From: Caryophanales bacterium UBA1231
GTDB lineage: Bacteria; Bacillota_I; Bacilli_A; ML615J-28; CAG-313
DNA: 37,539 nucleotides
Assembly (NCBI GenBank): GCA_002309035.1
Contig: DBWT01000040.1
Coordinates: forward strand, 2,203-39,741
Reading direction: 5' to 3'
Part shown: one piece after another, positions 23,888 through 32,665 of the stretch
How the letters are laid out: each line of letters opens with the position of its first letter
Position numbering within the stretch: position 1 is the stretch's first letter
The notes under the pieces: generated by a model
What the model saw: only the letters and a program-made list of their open reading frames with translations
Told to the model about the DNA's origin: nothing
The model's database searches: none
Made by a program: the position numbers and the translations under genes

Positions 23888-25912
23888 TTATCGTTTTTTT
23901 CTCAATGTATATATAAAGACAAAACTTAAAAAGATAGTTGATAAGATAAGTGATATTGAACCAAAAGTACATGCTGCTTGTGGTAAGTCGGCAGGAGTTT
24001 GTGGTTCTACTATTTCTTCAACAATTGCATAAGATATTTCATCAGATGTAAATACGATATCTCCATCTTTATCTCTAACAACAATTGAAACAGTATGTTC
24101 TCCTTCATATTCAGGTAATAATAAATGTTTAACACCTGCAGCTAAAACATCATAACGAATATTATCTAACAAAATTGTTATTGAACTAATTCTCGATGCA
24201 TTAATAACTTCATCCCACTCTAAGAAGTAATCATTTACAATCTTTTCGATACGATAGTTTTTAATGTAACCCCAATCATAAACATTTTCAATTTCGAATT
24301 CTAGTAACTGAACTGATGAATCTTTGTAATTTAATTCAACAGCAATATTAACATTACCTTTTTCTACCATATTTAATAAGCAACTAGTAGAATCTTCAAA
24401 AATCATTCCATCATAGTATACTTTATCATTATCAGTATTATAAACTTTAATGTTTCTTAGAACAGCACTTGCATCACTTGAAAAGCTAACTACTGGATTA
24501 TTGATGTTATTTTGATCAACAGTAATTTTAAATGAATCTTCAAATTGTTGCTTATCAAAACCTGTTAAATCGATATCTTCAACAACTGTCGGTAATCTTT
24601 TTGGAAGAATATCAACACTATCTAAAATCGTACCATCATAATTAACTAAGCTAATTTTAATTCCTTCTTTTGTAACTTCAACTAATGAAGCTGCTTGAGC
24701 ACGTTCATCACTCCATGTTTTAACAATTTTATCAGTATTATTAGAGATTGGTGAATATGCTACACCTCTTTCACCATCGCTACTTGGAGCTACCATATAG
24801 ATAGTACCTACTGATGGGTCAGTTGAAACTTTACCTTCATAAATTGGAAGTGAACGCATATATACATGGCTATTTCCTGATAAGAAAATATCTATACCAT
24901 ATTTATCACAAATATTATGCCATCTTGTATAACCAGAAGATTGATATGAACCACTTGTTGAAAATGCTTGATAATGTTGGAACAAGAAAATATATTGTGC
25001 ACTGTTGTTTTGTAGAACACTTTCAACCCAATCTTGTTGAGCTTTAACAAATTGATCGCTTGTCATATTTAAGTATTTAGCTGTTTCAATTTCTGTGTTG
25101 ACAGAGATGAATAGAGCATCACCATAATAGAAATAATAACATATGTTTTCTTGACCAGCAAAACCATTACGAGGATTGTTGAAGCAAGCATCCATGAAGC
25201 GATCTGATGCACCATCAGAATAGTTAGTTCCAATATTAGTCATCCAATCGTGGTTGCCTAAAGTGGTTGCGAACATATAGTTTTTCATCCAACTAGCACC
25301 TGCTACTTGTTTCCACCATTGGTATGTACCACCATGGGCAACAATATCACCAGTAGATAAAATAAAATCAATATTGTTTTCAGCAAGATTTATACATTTG
25401 TTGACAGCAACAGTTGCTTTATTTAATCTTCTTGCATCAGCATAATAGGCATGGAAATCACTAACCCATACAAAATTGAATTCTTGATTACCTGTTTTAA
25501 AATATCTTACATCGCTTTCTACGCTACCATCAGTGATTTTATATTTATAGTTAGTTCCTGATTCTAGATTATATGCGGTTGCTTCATTTTTCATGAATTC
25601 ATATGGATATTTTAAATCATCACTAGTTGTTCCGTATTTCGCATTTTTTCCAGCAAATGCTGAATTCAAAGTAATTGTTGGATTAAGTCTTACAGCTTCT
25701 AACCAATTAGTATCTGTTGTTTTAGTATATAAAACATAAGAGTCAGTAACATTTTTTTCCGTATGCCAAACAAAGTTCATACTTGTGTTACTATTTTCAG
25801 CAGGGTTTGCACTTATGGTGAAAAACTTATTGGCTTCCGCATGTGTGCATACACTAAATAGTGTAAAAATAAAAACTAATAAAGTAATTAAAGTAAAGAT
25901 TCTTTTTTTCAT
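23888..25912 (-). CDS. secreted calcineurin-like metallophosphatase, membrane-anchored
   Basis: A 674-residue exported protein. A signal peptide (residues 1-26) is followed by a purple-acid-phosphatase-like N-terminal beta domain (about 30-140) and a calcineurin-like phosphoesterase core. The metal motifs are SDFH (D152, H154), GDIVAHGG (D189), GNHD (N220, H221), LFQHYQ and GNSHVYMRS. A C-terminal beta region (about 450-640) precedes a tail with LPQAACTFGS, a hydrophobic helix and RKKR. The tail looks like a surface sorting or retention signal but lacks LPxTG. It would hydrolyse phosphate esters outside the cell. The ribosome binding site is AGAGGGG. It follows yhhN by 30 bases, likely one unit. 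Confidence 0.88.
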   Translation of the reverse strand: MKKRIFTLITLLVFIFTLFSVCTHAEANKFFTISANPAENSNTSMNFVWHTEKNVTDSYVLYTKTTDTNWLEAVRLNPTITLNSAFAGKNAKYGTTSDDLKYPYEFMKNEATAYNLESGTNYKYKITDGSVESDVRYFKTGNQEFNFVWVSDFHAYYADARRLNKATVAVNKCINLAENNIDFILSTGDIVAHGGTYQWWKQVAGASWMKNYMFATTLGNHDWMTNIGTNYSDGASDRFMDACFNNPRNGFAGQENICYYFYYGDALFISVNTEIETAKYLNMTSDQFVKAQQDWVESVLQNNSAQYIFLFQHYQAFSTSGSYQSSGYTRWHNICDKYGIDIFLSGNSHVYMRSLPIYEGKVSTDPSVGTIYMVAPSSDGERGVAYSPISNNTDKIVKTWSDERAQAASLVEVTKEGIKISLVNYDGTILDSVDILPKRLPTVVEDIDLTGFDKQQFEDSFKITVDQNNINNPVVSFSSDASAVLRNIKVYNTDNDKVYYDGMIFEDSTSCLLNMVEKGNVNIAVELNYKDSSVQLLEFEIENVYDWGYIKNYRIEKIVNDYFLEWDEVINASRISSITILLDNIRYDVLAAGVKHLLLPEYEGEHTVSIVVRDKDGDIVFTSDEISYAIVEEIVEPQTPADLPQAACTFGSISLILSTIFLSFVFIYTLRKKR

Positions 25913-25942
25913 TTTTTTATCCCCTCTTCTTTTTTTACCATT

Positions 25943-26647
25943 TTATAATAGAAATAATAATGAGAATGCGATAACAAATTGAGCACCATAATATGTTAAA
26001 TAATTTAAGATAAAATCAATTGGTCGATCTTTTCCTTCCCCAAAGTATGTTCCTGATAAGACTAAATCAGAAATAGCAAAAAGTACTGCACCAACTAAAA
26101 ACATATTAAGTGTTACGATTTGAAAACCATTTTGAATTGCTAAAAACAAACTAAATGAACATGTGCCAAATAAACATAAGGCATAAAGAAAACTAATTGG
26201 TTTAAGCTTTCCATATTTAAACTTTAATGGTTTTTCCATTAATATTGTGGCAAGCGATAAAATAATATCTAAAACAATAGGTAATATTATATATAGTAAA
26301 CCACCTTGATAATATTTCATTATTAGAGCACTCATATATAAAAGATGTCCAAAGCCAAAAACAATAAAGCCAGCATATGTATAACCTATTGTTCGTTCTT
26401 TATCAATATATTTTAAATCTAATAAAATATCACCTAATAAACCAAATGCTAAACCTAATATTATGAAAACATTAAATAAACTAAAATTTGCTGAATATAG
26501 TGTTGAAAAGAGTGCTACAACAACAAATAGAAAAGATATACCTACTTTAATAAATAGTTCTTTTAAATCATATTTACGGCATTTTTCAATTAAATACCAA
26601 ACTAATAGTGCGGCCGCAACAGCCATAATTACGATGCAAATAATCAT
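25943..26647 (-). CDS. YhhN/TMEM86-family membrane protein (lysoplasmalogenase-like)
   Basis: A 234-residue protein with about eight membrane helices. Family signatures are LGLAFGLLGDILLDLK, the FGHLLYMSAL helix, VGAVLFAISDLVLS and YYGAQFVIAFSLL, matching the conserved Asp residues of the YhhN/TMEM86 family. Eukaryotic TMEM86B and some bacterial members cleave the vinyl-ether bond of lysoplasmalogen; activity here is inferred. It has its own promoter and AGAGGA site and is probably cotranscribed with the phosphatase gene downstream. Confidence 0.87.
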   Translation of the reverse strand: MIICIVIMAVAAALLVWYLIEKCRKYDLKELFIKVGISFLFVVVALFSTLYSANFSLFNVFIILGLAFGLLGDILLDLKYIDKERTIGYTYAGFIVFGFGHLLYMSALIMKYYQGGLLYIILPIVLDIILSLATILMEKPLKFKYGKLKPISFLYALCLFGTCSFSLFLAIQNGFQIVTLNMFLVGAVLFAISDLVLSGTYFGEGKDRPIDFILNYLTYYGAQFVIAFSLLFLL

Positions 26648-26687
26648 ATATTATCCTCTTATTATCTTAAAAATATTAATTACTATA

Positions 26688-26696
26688 ATTATACCA
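26688..26696 (-). promoter_or_regulatory. extended -10 promoter of yhhN
   Basis: TGGTATAAT on the minus strand, start near 26681, about 34 leader bases to the ATG at 26647. Confidence 0.7.
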
Positions 26697-26735
26697 CATT
26701 TACAATTTAAAATGAGAAAATTCATTAAAAAGAAA

Positions 26736-26761
26736 AGAAAAAAGACCCCAAGAGGGGTCTT
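26736..26761 (-). terminator. terminator of the amidase operon
   Basis: The minus-strand hairpin AAGACCCC-TCTT-GGGGTCTT is followed by a T-tract, starting four bases after the amidase stop. It is the most GC-rich hairpin in the window. Confidence 0.93.
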
Positions 26762-26765
26762 ATTA

Positions 26766-29700
26766 TTAAATAATTGGATAACCTTGAATTTGTAGTGATT
26801 CTTGTGTTCTTGTACAATTACACTTGAAATATGATTCAACACATGTTGCAAGAGTAATTTTTTGTGTAACATTATTGATTGTAACACTTACTTCATAAGT
26901 AACACAATGAGCATCAGCATCTTGAACAAGTAATCCATTGTTTTTCAAAATGTTATCACCTTTGACAGCGTGTGCTGTGATAGACACATCTTGATATTTT
27001 GTTAAACGTTCATATTCAGCCTTAACCATATCCATGAAATCATTCCATAAATCCATATTATTTTCAAGTAATGGTTGTGGGCAATCTTTACCTGAGAAGA
27101 AATGGTGTCCAACAACACGGTCTAGTCCTAAATTATATTTAACTAATAATTCAGCAACTAATTGTGCTGTTACATGCCATGTATGTTCTAGATCAGAACC
27201 TATATCAACACATGATTCAATACCAATAGAATTCTTGTTACCACCACAAGTACATAGTGCTCGTGGAGTTCTTTGTGTTCCCCAATGTGTTCTAGCTAGA
27301 TAATAGCGACCATTGACAACTTTTGTACGTAAACCATATTGATTAAATACTGAATATTGCTTGCCACTTACTGTTAAAACACTACCATTTATAGTATAGC
27401 CAGATGGTGCTTCAGGAATTGAAATATTAGTTTCACGACCATTGATAGTGTATTTTAAGTTACTTGAAATAGAAATCACTGGAGTTTCAGGATCACCTGC
27501 TAATACATTAAGACCTGTGTCATCCCATACACATGGGTCACCATTAGTAGCATGCCATCCACCATATTTTTCATTTAAGCCAGCAAAAGCATAATATGCA
27601 TCTGCGTTGTAACCTGATGATTGACCAGTTAAATCAGTCAAATTAGAACGACCTGTAACATAGTGAATAGAAGCACGATAATTTAAATCATTAAAGTATG
27701 AGCAGTTATTATCAGCATCTGCACCATAGCGCATATTGCCTGTATAGTGAACAGTAATGAATTCAACTGAAGACATTGTGCCATAATTCTTTGTGCCTGA
27801 TGGTAATTTATCATAGTAACGATAATCATATTTTAAATCATCAAATAATAAATTGCTAACGCCACTAACAACATCATAATAATATTCTGGATTACCATCA
27901 CCAATACCTAAATTGTATGTTGTTTTAGCATTTGATATATGATTATCTAATACATATTGCATTACTTCACTTAAACCTTCACCAATAACAGTAACATAGA
28001 AATCAAATGTTAAATTATTGTAAATTACTCTAATGGTTGCAAGACCTTCTGCTATAGCTGTAACATTACCTTCATCATCAACAATAGCTATTTCTTCAGA
28101 TAAGCTTTGCCATAAGACATTATTTCTATTTTGGTTTTTATCGACATATGCAGCTAAAAGTTTAATTGTTTGGCCAATTTCAACATAGCTTGTTGTTTCA
28201 TAAGAAACATCGAAATAGTTACCACTCCATGTTGAAATGTTAATTATTTGTTCATAGTTAGGATTGCTTTCAAGCTTAACTCTAATTCTACCAGTACCTA
28301 CTGATTTAGCTTTAACTAAGCCATCTTCAGTAATACTTAAAATAGCGTCATCCATAACGTAGAATAAAACCTTTTTATTAACAGCATCATTTGGTGTAAC
28401 AACCCAAGTTAATTGAAGAGTATCATATAGTTTAATTCCATCAGCAGGAAGATTAGTAAATGTAACTTCTTCAGCAATTGTTTCACGTTCCCAAATTGCT
28501 GTTAAGGTAATAGCACCTGTTTGTGTAGATGAAATACTTGTTACAGTATTACCATTGCTATCAACCCAACGAACAAAATAGTATTGACTCTTTTGTGGTG
28601 ATGGGATTGATGCAAGACCAGTACCGAAAGTATATGTTTCTGGACCAATGTCTTCTGATTTAGGTGTTCCTTTTTCACAAACTAATCTTGAAATATCAGG
28701 ATCAGCATAGTTTGCACTCATTGGACCTAAATAGCTATCTTTATGAGCTGTGCTAGTGAAGAAACCATTTAAATTACCAATGTATAATCCTTTAACATCA
28801 GATGATGAAAAATCAGCAGTTGCTGGTTTTTGGCTATCTGTTCCACCAGCTACTTCCCAAATAGCATTTAAAAGCCATAACCATTTATTACGATAGACTT
28901 GTTTATTCATCATATCGGCAAACCAGCTTGATTCAATGTATGCACAGTCTAGTTGAGATGGTGCATAATTTTTGCCTGATGATGCATTGAAATCTGCCAT
29001 AAATTCTGCAGCAATTTCACTAGGTGTGTAATATGTTGCTACCCAATGTCCACCAGCTAGATTATATTTAATTGGATATACACCTTCTGGATAAGTATGA
29101 TTTTCTTCAAAGTTTGCATAAATAGTCATATTTTTGCTACCTGTAATTTGTGTAATATAAGATGTTGAACCTTTAGTAAGACTCCAACCAAGGAATGTAC
29201 ATCCATCTTTAGTTGGTGTACCTAATGTAAGAACTTCGCCATGTTTAACTTTATTAGTACCTGTATATGTTCCGCCATCTAGATTAAATGTAATAGTATA
29301 TTCTTTCAAAGCAAATATAGCATAAACAGTTGTATCACCATTTACCACAAAACTTGTGATATTGTTGCCATCTTCTGAAAGACGCCATCCAACAAAACGA
29401 TATCCTGATATTGTAGGTGTTTCGTTTAAATATTTAGTTGAACCTTTTTGAACAGTTTCAGAAGTTTTTGTATATTCATCAATATTAGATTGATAAGTAA
29501 TAGTGCATAATACTGCTTTTACTTCGACGCTAATCACAAATTCTTTAACTGTTTTTTCTTTATCATCACAAGATACTGTAATAGTAACTTTCGTTTTACC
29601 TTCTTTTAATGCTACAATAATACCATCTTTAACACTAATAATTGATTCATCTTCAATATCATAAGCAAATGTTGCTTTAGCATTCATGACATTTAAATCA

Positions 29701-29867
29701 ATTTTATGTGTTTCACCAAGATTAAGAACAATGCTTTCTTCTCTTAAAGTTATGATTGCTTTATCAAATCCACTTGCTTGACCCATTTCTGGAAATTCAC
29801 ATGAAGCCATGAAAAAGCATAAACCAATAAAAATAATCATTCCAATATAATTAAATACTCTTTTCAT
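26766..29867 (-). CDS. large lipoprotein N-acetylmuramoyl-L-alanine amidase with Big2 and InlB repeats
   Basis: A 1033-residue lipoprotein (lipobox MASC, C23). Order: a Big2-like domain (about 33-115), two InlB/Listeria-Bacteroides repeats (about 120-187 and 189-255), a third repeat (262-461) split by an insertion of about 130 residues (275-405), two Big2-like domains (about 465-640), and an Amidase_2 domain (about 698-960). Zinc and catalytic candidates are H707 in ITVHYTG, E884 in SIGIESC, and H921/H922 in VVGHHFFSGKDCPQ. The amidase cuts between MurNAc and L-Ala of peptidoglycan. The amidase itself has a roughly 90-residue loop before ARTHWG. A Cys-rich tail (CVES..CNC) follows. It lies 24 bases after the DUF218 gene, and is the last gene of the unit. 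Confidence 0.9.
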   Translation of the reverse strand: MKRVFNYIGMIIFIGLCFFMASCEFPEMGQASGFDKAIITLREESIVLNLGETHKIDLNVMNAKATFAYDIEDESIISVKDGIIVALKEGKTKVTITVSCDDKEKTVKEFVISVEVKAVLCTITYQSNIDEYTKTSETVQKGSTKYLNETPTISGYRFVGWRLSEDGNNITSFVVNGDTTVYAIFALKEYTITFNLDGGTYTGTNKVKHGEVLTLGTPTKDGCTFLGWSLTKGSTSYITQITGSKNMTIYANFEENHTYPEGVYPIKYNLAGGHWVATYYTPSEIAAEFMADFNASSGKNYAPSQLDCAYIESSWFADMMNKQVYRNKWLWLLNAIWEVAGGTDSQKPATADFSSSDVKGLYIGNLNGFFTSTAHKDSYLGPMSANYADPDISRLVCEKGTPKSEDIGPETYTFGTGLASIPSPQKSQYYFVRWVDSNGNTVTSISSTQTGAITLTAIWERETIAEEVTFTNLPADGIKLYDTLQLTWVVTPNDAVNKKVLFYVMDDAILSITEDGLVKAKSVGTGRIRVKLESNPNYEQIINISTWSGNYFDVSYETTSYVEIGQTIKLLAAYVDKNQNRNNVLWQSLSEEIAIVDDEGNVTAIAEGLATIRVIYNNLTFDFYVTVIGEGLSEVMQYVLDNHISNAKTTYNLGIGDGNPEYYYDVVSGVSNLLFDDLKYDYRYYDKLPSGTKNYGTMSSVEFITVHYTGNMRYGADADNNCSYFNDLNYRASIHYVTGRSNLTDLTGQSSGYNADAYYAFAGLNEKYGGWHATNGDPCVWDDTGLNVLAGDPETPVISISSNLKYTINGRETNISIPEAPSGYTINGSVLTVSGKQYSVFNQYGLRTKVVNGRYYLARTHWGTQRTPRALCTCGGNKNSIGIESCVDIGSDLEHTWHVTAQLVAELLVKYNLGLDRVVGHHFFSGKDCPQPLLENNMDLWNDFMDMVKAEYERLTKYQDVSITAHAVKGDNILKNNGLLVQDADAHCVTYEVSVTINNVTQKITLATCVESYFKCNCTRTQESLQIQGYPII

Positions 29868-29891
29868 TTTTGTTTCCTCTCTTTTTTTAAA

Positions 29892-30329
29892 TTATTCATC
29901 AGGGTTATCTACTGTATCAATATATAATACCATATTGATGTTTGGATTATTGATGTATTCTTTACAAATTTGAACAGTATTATATTTTAATAAATAATGA
30001 TCAACAGTTGTAATGACAACAACAGTTTTCACATCAAATCCTCGTTCTTTAGCAATTTGCATACTGAATTCCATATTATCCCATGTTGTCATGCTTCGAT
30101 CTTCTTCGATGATAAAATCAGGATCTAATCCTCTTTTTACTAAATAATCTTTCATTCTTCTGGCTTCACTGATATTTGTGTGTTCATTGGCAATACCACC
30201 AGATACGATAAGTTTATCAAGCCCAAATTCGTTAATGTATTGTAAAGCAAGTTCACATCGCTTCATTAATCTTTTTGTCATTGTGCCATCATCTTTTAAA
30301 CGGTAACCTAAAACTATTCCTAGTCTCAT
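29892..30329 (-). CDS. DUF218 (YdcF/SanA-like) protein
   Basis: A 145-residue protein without signal peptide or membrane helix. The DUF218 pattern is seen: MRLGIVLGYRL, MTKRLMKRCELALQYI, KLIVSGG, ISEARRMKDYLVKRGLD, EDRSMTTWDNMEFS and VVITTVDHY. The family is linked to envelope processes in enterobacteria, with unknown reaction; the short soluble form resembles YdcF. The ribosome binding site is GAGAGGA. It stands between a GNAT and the amidase in the same direction. Confidence 0.8.
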   Translation of the reverse strand: MRLGIVLGYRLKDDGTMTKRLMKRCELALQYINEFGLDKLIVSGGIANEHTNISEARRMKDYLVKRGLDPDFIIEEDRSMTTWDNMEFSMQIAKERGFDVKTVVVITTVDHYLLKYNTVQICKEYINNPNINMVLYIDTVDNPDE

Positions 30330-30343
30330 ATTTTATCCTCTCT

Positions 30344-30757
30344 TTATTTATAAATCATATTAACTTCATGAACTTTTCCTTCATGGACAACACTTGTTTC
30401 GGTAAAACCAACCTTTTCATATATATGTTTGGCATGTTCATTACCCCATAAATAAGTTGTAGTCATTTCGATTAATTGATAATTTTCTTTTAAAAAAGCG
30501 ATTAAGTCAATTAATGCCTTTGTACCATATTGCATATTTTGATACTTAGTATCTATAGCATAATTCCATAAGAAATAACAATTCTTTTTATATTCATAAA
30601 GTTGGGCAAAACCGATTAGTAAATCTTCATCATAAATATCAAAAGTAATGACACCTTTTTTTCTTGCTATTTTTATGATGTTTTTCTTAGAACATAATTG
30701 TTTTTGTTGCTCTTTTGTTATGTCAATTTTCATTTCACTTGATTCGATAAATTTCAT
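30344..30757 (-). CDS. GNAT-family N-acetyltransferase
   Basis: A 137-residue protein with the GNAT core: a strand with LIGFAQLYEYKKNCYFLWNYAIDTKYQ, the acetyl-CoA loop QNMQYGTKALIDLI (Q-x-x-x-G-T/G), and a C-terminal GNEHAKHIYEKVGF. Substrate unknown. It resembles the following GNAT (LWNYAIDTKYQ versus IWRFMIDKKYQ), so the two adjacent genes are probably old duplicates. SD AAGGAA. Confidence 0.85.
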   Translation of the reverse strand: MKFIESSEMKIDITKEQQKQLCSKKNIIKIARKKGVITFDIYDEDLLIGFAQLYEYKKNCYFLWNYAIDTKYQNMQYGTKALIDLIAFLKENYQLIEMTTTYLWGNEHAKHIYEKVGFTETSVVHEGKVHEVNMIYK

Positions 30758-30781
30758 AAAACATTCCTTTTTAATTAAATG

Positions 30782-31309
30782 CTATATCTTTAAAAGAGCA
30801 TTGATTTCATCATCTTCTTCATAATATTCTTTGAATTCTTCGGGTTCATAAAAACCAAATGAAAAATATAGTTTTTTGGCAACTTCATTAGTTCTTTCAT
30901 ATGATAGTGTTATGTATTCAGCATCACCAATAGGCTTTGTTTTAAGAAAATCTATGGTTTGTTTGAACGCTTCTTTTCCATATCCTTTATTTTGATATTT
31001 TTTATCAATCATGAAACGCCAAATAAAATAATAATTTTTCCCTTCATATGATTTGTAAATATCGCTATTTAGCCATGCTTCATGTTCTTCTCCAGTCCAA
31101 TCATTATCATAACCCATCATAATAAAACCAATAATTTTATCATCATTGTATATTGCATTACAAAAAACATGTTCACCTTCAGACATTGCTAGAAAGGCAT
31201 GTACTAAACTTATTCTGTTGCTGGCAACAAAATTCTCTTGTTCTTTTGTCACTTTAAGTTTAATCACTTTCATATAATTATCCCAAGTCACTTTTTGTAA
31301 ATGAATCAT
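30782..31309 (-). CDS. GNAT-family N-acetyltransferase (SpeG/Bacillus PaiA-like length)
   Basis: A 175-residue acetyltransferase with IIGFIMMGYDNDW, YYFIWRFMIDKKYQNKGYGKEAF (acetyl-CoA motif QNKGYG) and ERTNEVAKKLYFSFGFYEPEEF. The ATG at 31309 has AAGGAG at good spacing; the frame extends 15 bases further to a TTG that is part of that site. The N-terminal ISLVHAFLAMSEGEHVFCNAIY recalls diamine or spermidine acetyltransferases, but this is weak. Starts a unit with the next GNAT, the DUF218 gene and the amidase. Confidence 0.85.
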   Translation of the reverse strand: MIHLQKVTWDNYMKVIKLKVTKEQENFVASNRISLVHAFLAMSEGEHVFCNAIYNDDKIIGFIMMGYDNDWTGEEHEAWLNSDIYKSYEGKNYYFIWRFMIDKKYQNKGYGKEAFKQTIDFLKTKPIGDAEYITLSYERTNEVAKKLYFSFGFYEPEEFKEYYEEDDEINALLKI

Positions 31310-31340
31310 ACTAAACTCCTTCAATAATAAATACGAATTT

Positions 31341-31349
31341 ATTATATCA
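31341..31349 (-). promoter_or_regulatory. extended -10 promoter of the GNAT-GNAT-DUF218-amidase unit
   Basis: TGATATAAT on the minus strand, start near 31334, AAGGAG before the ATG at 31309. No clear -35. Confidence 0.7.
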
Positions 31350-31429
31350 TATTTATTTCATAAAATATATTGTTTAGTTTATAAATAAAATATAAAACTT
31401 TTTATTAATATTAAAAACTTGACTAAATC

Positions 31430-31463
31430 TAAAAAAGAAGACTATACGAATGTATAATCTTCT
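31430..31463 (-). terminator. terminator of the 31497 lipoprotein gene
   Basis: Minus-strand hairpin AGAAGATTATAC-ATTC-GTATAGTCTTCT followed by six T. Nearly identical in sequence to the hairpin at 33241-33264. Confidence 0.9.
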
Positions 31464-31496
31464 TTTGTTTGAAATGTTAATAACTTTTTAAAAAAT

Positions 31497-32606
31497 CTAT
31501 TTATAAATTTCTGATCTATATGGTTCTGGGATATAACCCATACCAGCTAGTAAATCGATAGTACCTGTCACTTCTTGAGTTTCAAATGTTATTGTTTCAT
31601 AACCATAAATAGTAAATGTTGCTGTAATCTCACTTAATCCAAGATATGCTGTAAAGACATTTGGTGCAGTAAATGTTGCAGTATTTAATGCTTCAGTAAA
31701 TTCACTACAAAAATTATCATAAGATGTTTTAATAGAATCATCATTATCAATTTTCATTACACCATTATCCATATATATATGTTTTAATATGTGTTCGTTA
31801 TTTTCATAAAAAACATATTCTCTACTTTGTGGGTATGCTACTGAATATATATATGTTTCTAAAACATTATCATATGCTTTTGTAAGTGATGAAGTTGAAA
31901 TTGTAAGCATACTCTCTGAAAGTTCTGTTTTTATATAACTAACAAATGATGAATTCATCTTGTATGCACTTACCTTTGGTATAGTGAAAGATGTAGATCC
32001 AACCTTGCTAATTTGAATTGTTGTTTCGATTTCGTTTTCACCTAATAATGAATTAATCTTTACTTCAGCAATATTACCATTTTCAATCTTCATGACAATT
32101 GATCCAGTAGAATCTTCATATATGAAATCATTTAGTTTAAATTCTACGCTTTTAGCATTTTTATCATAACTTACTAATTCAATTTTATCAAATGAAGAAG
32201 CAAGTGCAGCCATTAAGCCATCATCAAGTTTTGAATTAAATAAAAAAGCCATGTCATAGTAACTTTTTGTAACTAAAAATGCTACCCAATTCATGTTTTC
32301 AACCTTGATTTCATAATAAAGATCATCAATCTTAGTATAGTAATAATTATCAGTAGGTACGTGTAAGTCACCTTTATCATTATATTCGAAGCTTAAAACC
32401 AAATCATCAGAAGATGGTTTTGAAACATCGTGTAATCTAATTAATGCTGTATATGACTTACCATCATAAAAATCTTGTGAATTATTTAATAAATCAGCAA
32501 ATGCTTCTTCTGTTAATACATCATCTTCCTTTTTGCCAAATAAATCACAACTCATTACAAATAAACTTAAACAAAATACCAATATAATATTTAAAAATCT
32601 CTTCAT
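31497..32606 (-). CDS. lipoprotein, unknown (possibly LolA-like fold)
   Basis: A 369-residue lipoprotein with signal peptide and lipobox VMSC. The mature part starts with a polar linker and is made mostly of predicted beta strands with regular alternation (SYTALIRLHDV, DLVLSFEYNDKGDLHV, YYYTKIDDLYYEIKVEN, GSIVMKIENGNIAEVKI), the pattern of LolA-like or similar half-barrel lipoproteins. I cannot name the family. The start is the ATG at 32606 behind AGAAGGA; an in-frame GTG 21 bases upstream lies almost at the transcription start and is unlikely. It is monocistronic, with its own promoter and terminator. Confidence 0.8.
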   Translation of the reverse strand: MKRFLNIILVFCLSLFVMSCDLFGKKEDDVLTEEAFADLLNNSQDFYDGKSYTALIRLHDVSKPSSDDLVLSFEYNDKGDLHVPTDNYYYTKIDDLYYEIKVENMNWVAFLVTKSYYDMAFLFNSKLDDGLMAALASSFDKIELVSYDKNAKSVEFKLNDFIYEDSTGSIVMKIENGNIAEVKINSLLGENEIETTIQISKVGSTSFTIPKVSAYKMNSSFVSYIKTELSESMLTISTSSLTKAYDNVLETYIYSVAYPQSREYVFYENNEHILKHIYMDNGVMKIDNDDSIKTSYDNFCSEFTEALNTATFTAPNVFTAYLGLSEITATFTIYGYETITFETQEVTGTIDLLAGMGYIPEPYRSEIYK

Positions 32607-32632
32607 TTTCTTTTTCCTTCTTTCCACTATTT

Positions 32633-32641
32633 ATTATACCA
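32633..32641 (-). promoter_or_regulatory. extended -10 promoter of the lipoprotein gene
   Basis: TGGTATAAT on the minus strand, start near 32626, 20-base leader containing AGAAGGA. Confidence 0.75.
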
Positions 32642-32665
32642 TAAAATAATTAAAAACTCACGAAA

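Noticed and set aside
23888..25912. LPQAA near the phosphatase C terminus as an LPxTG sortase site.
   Set aside because: The Thr-Gly pair is missing and a Cys follows, so a classical sortase motif is not supported.
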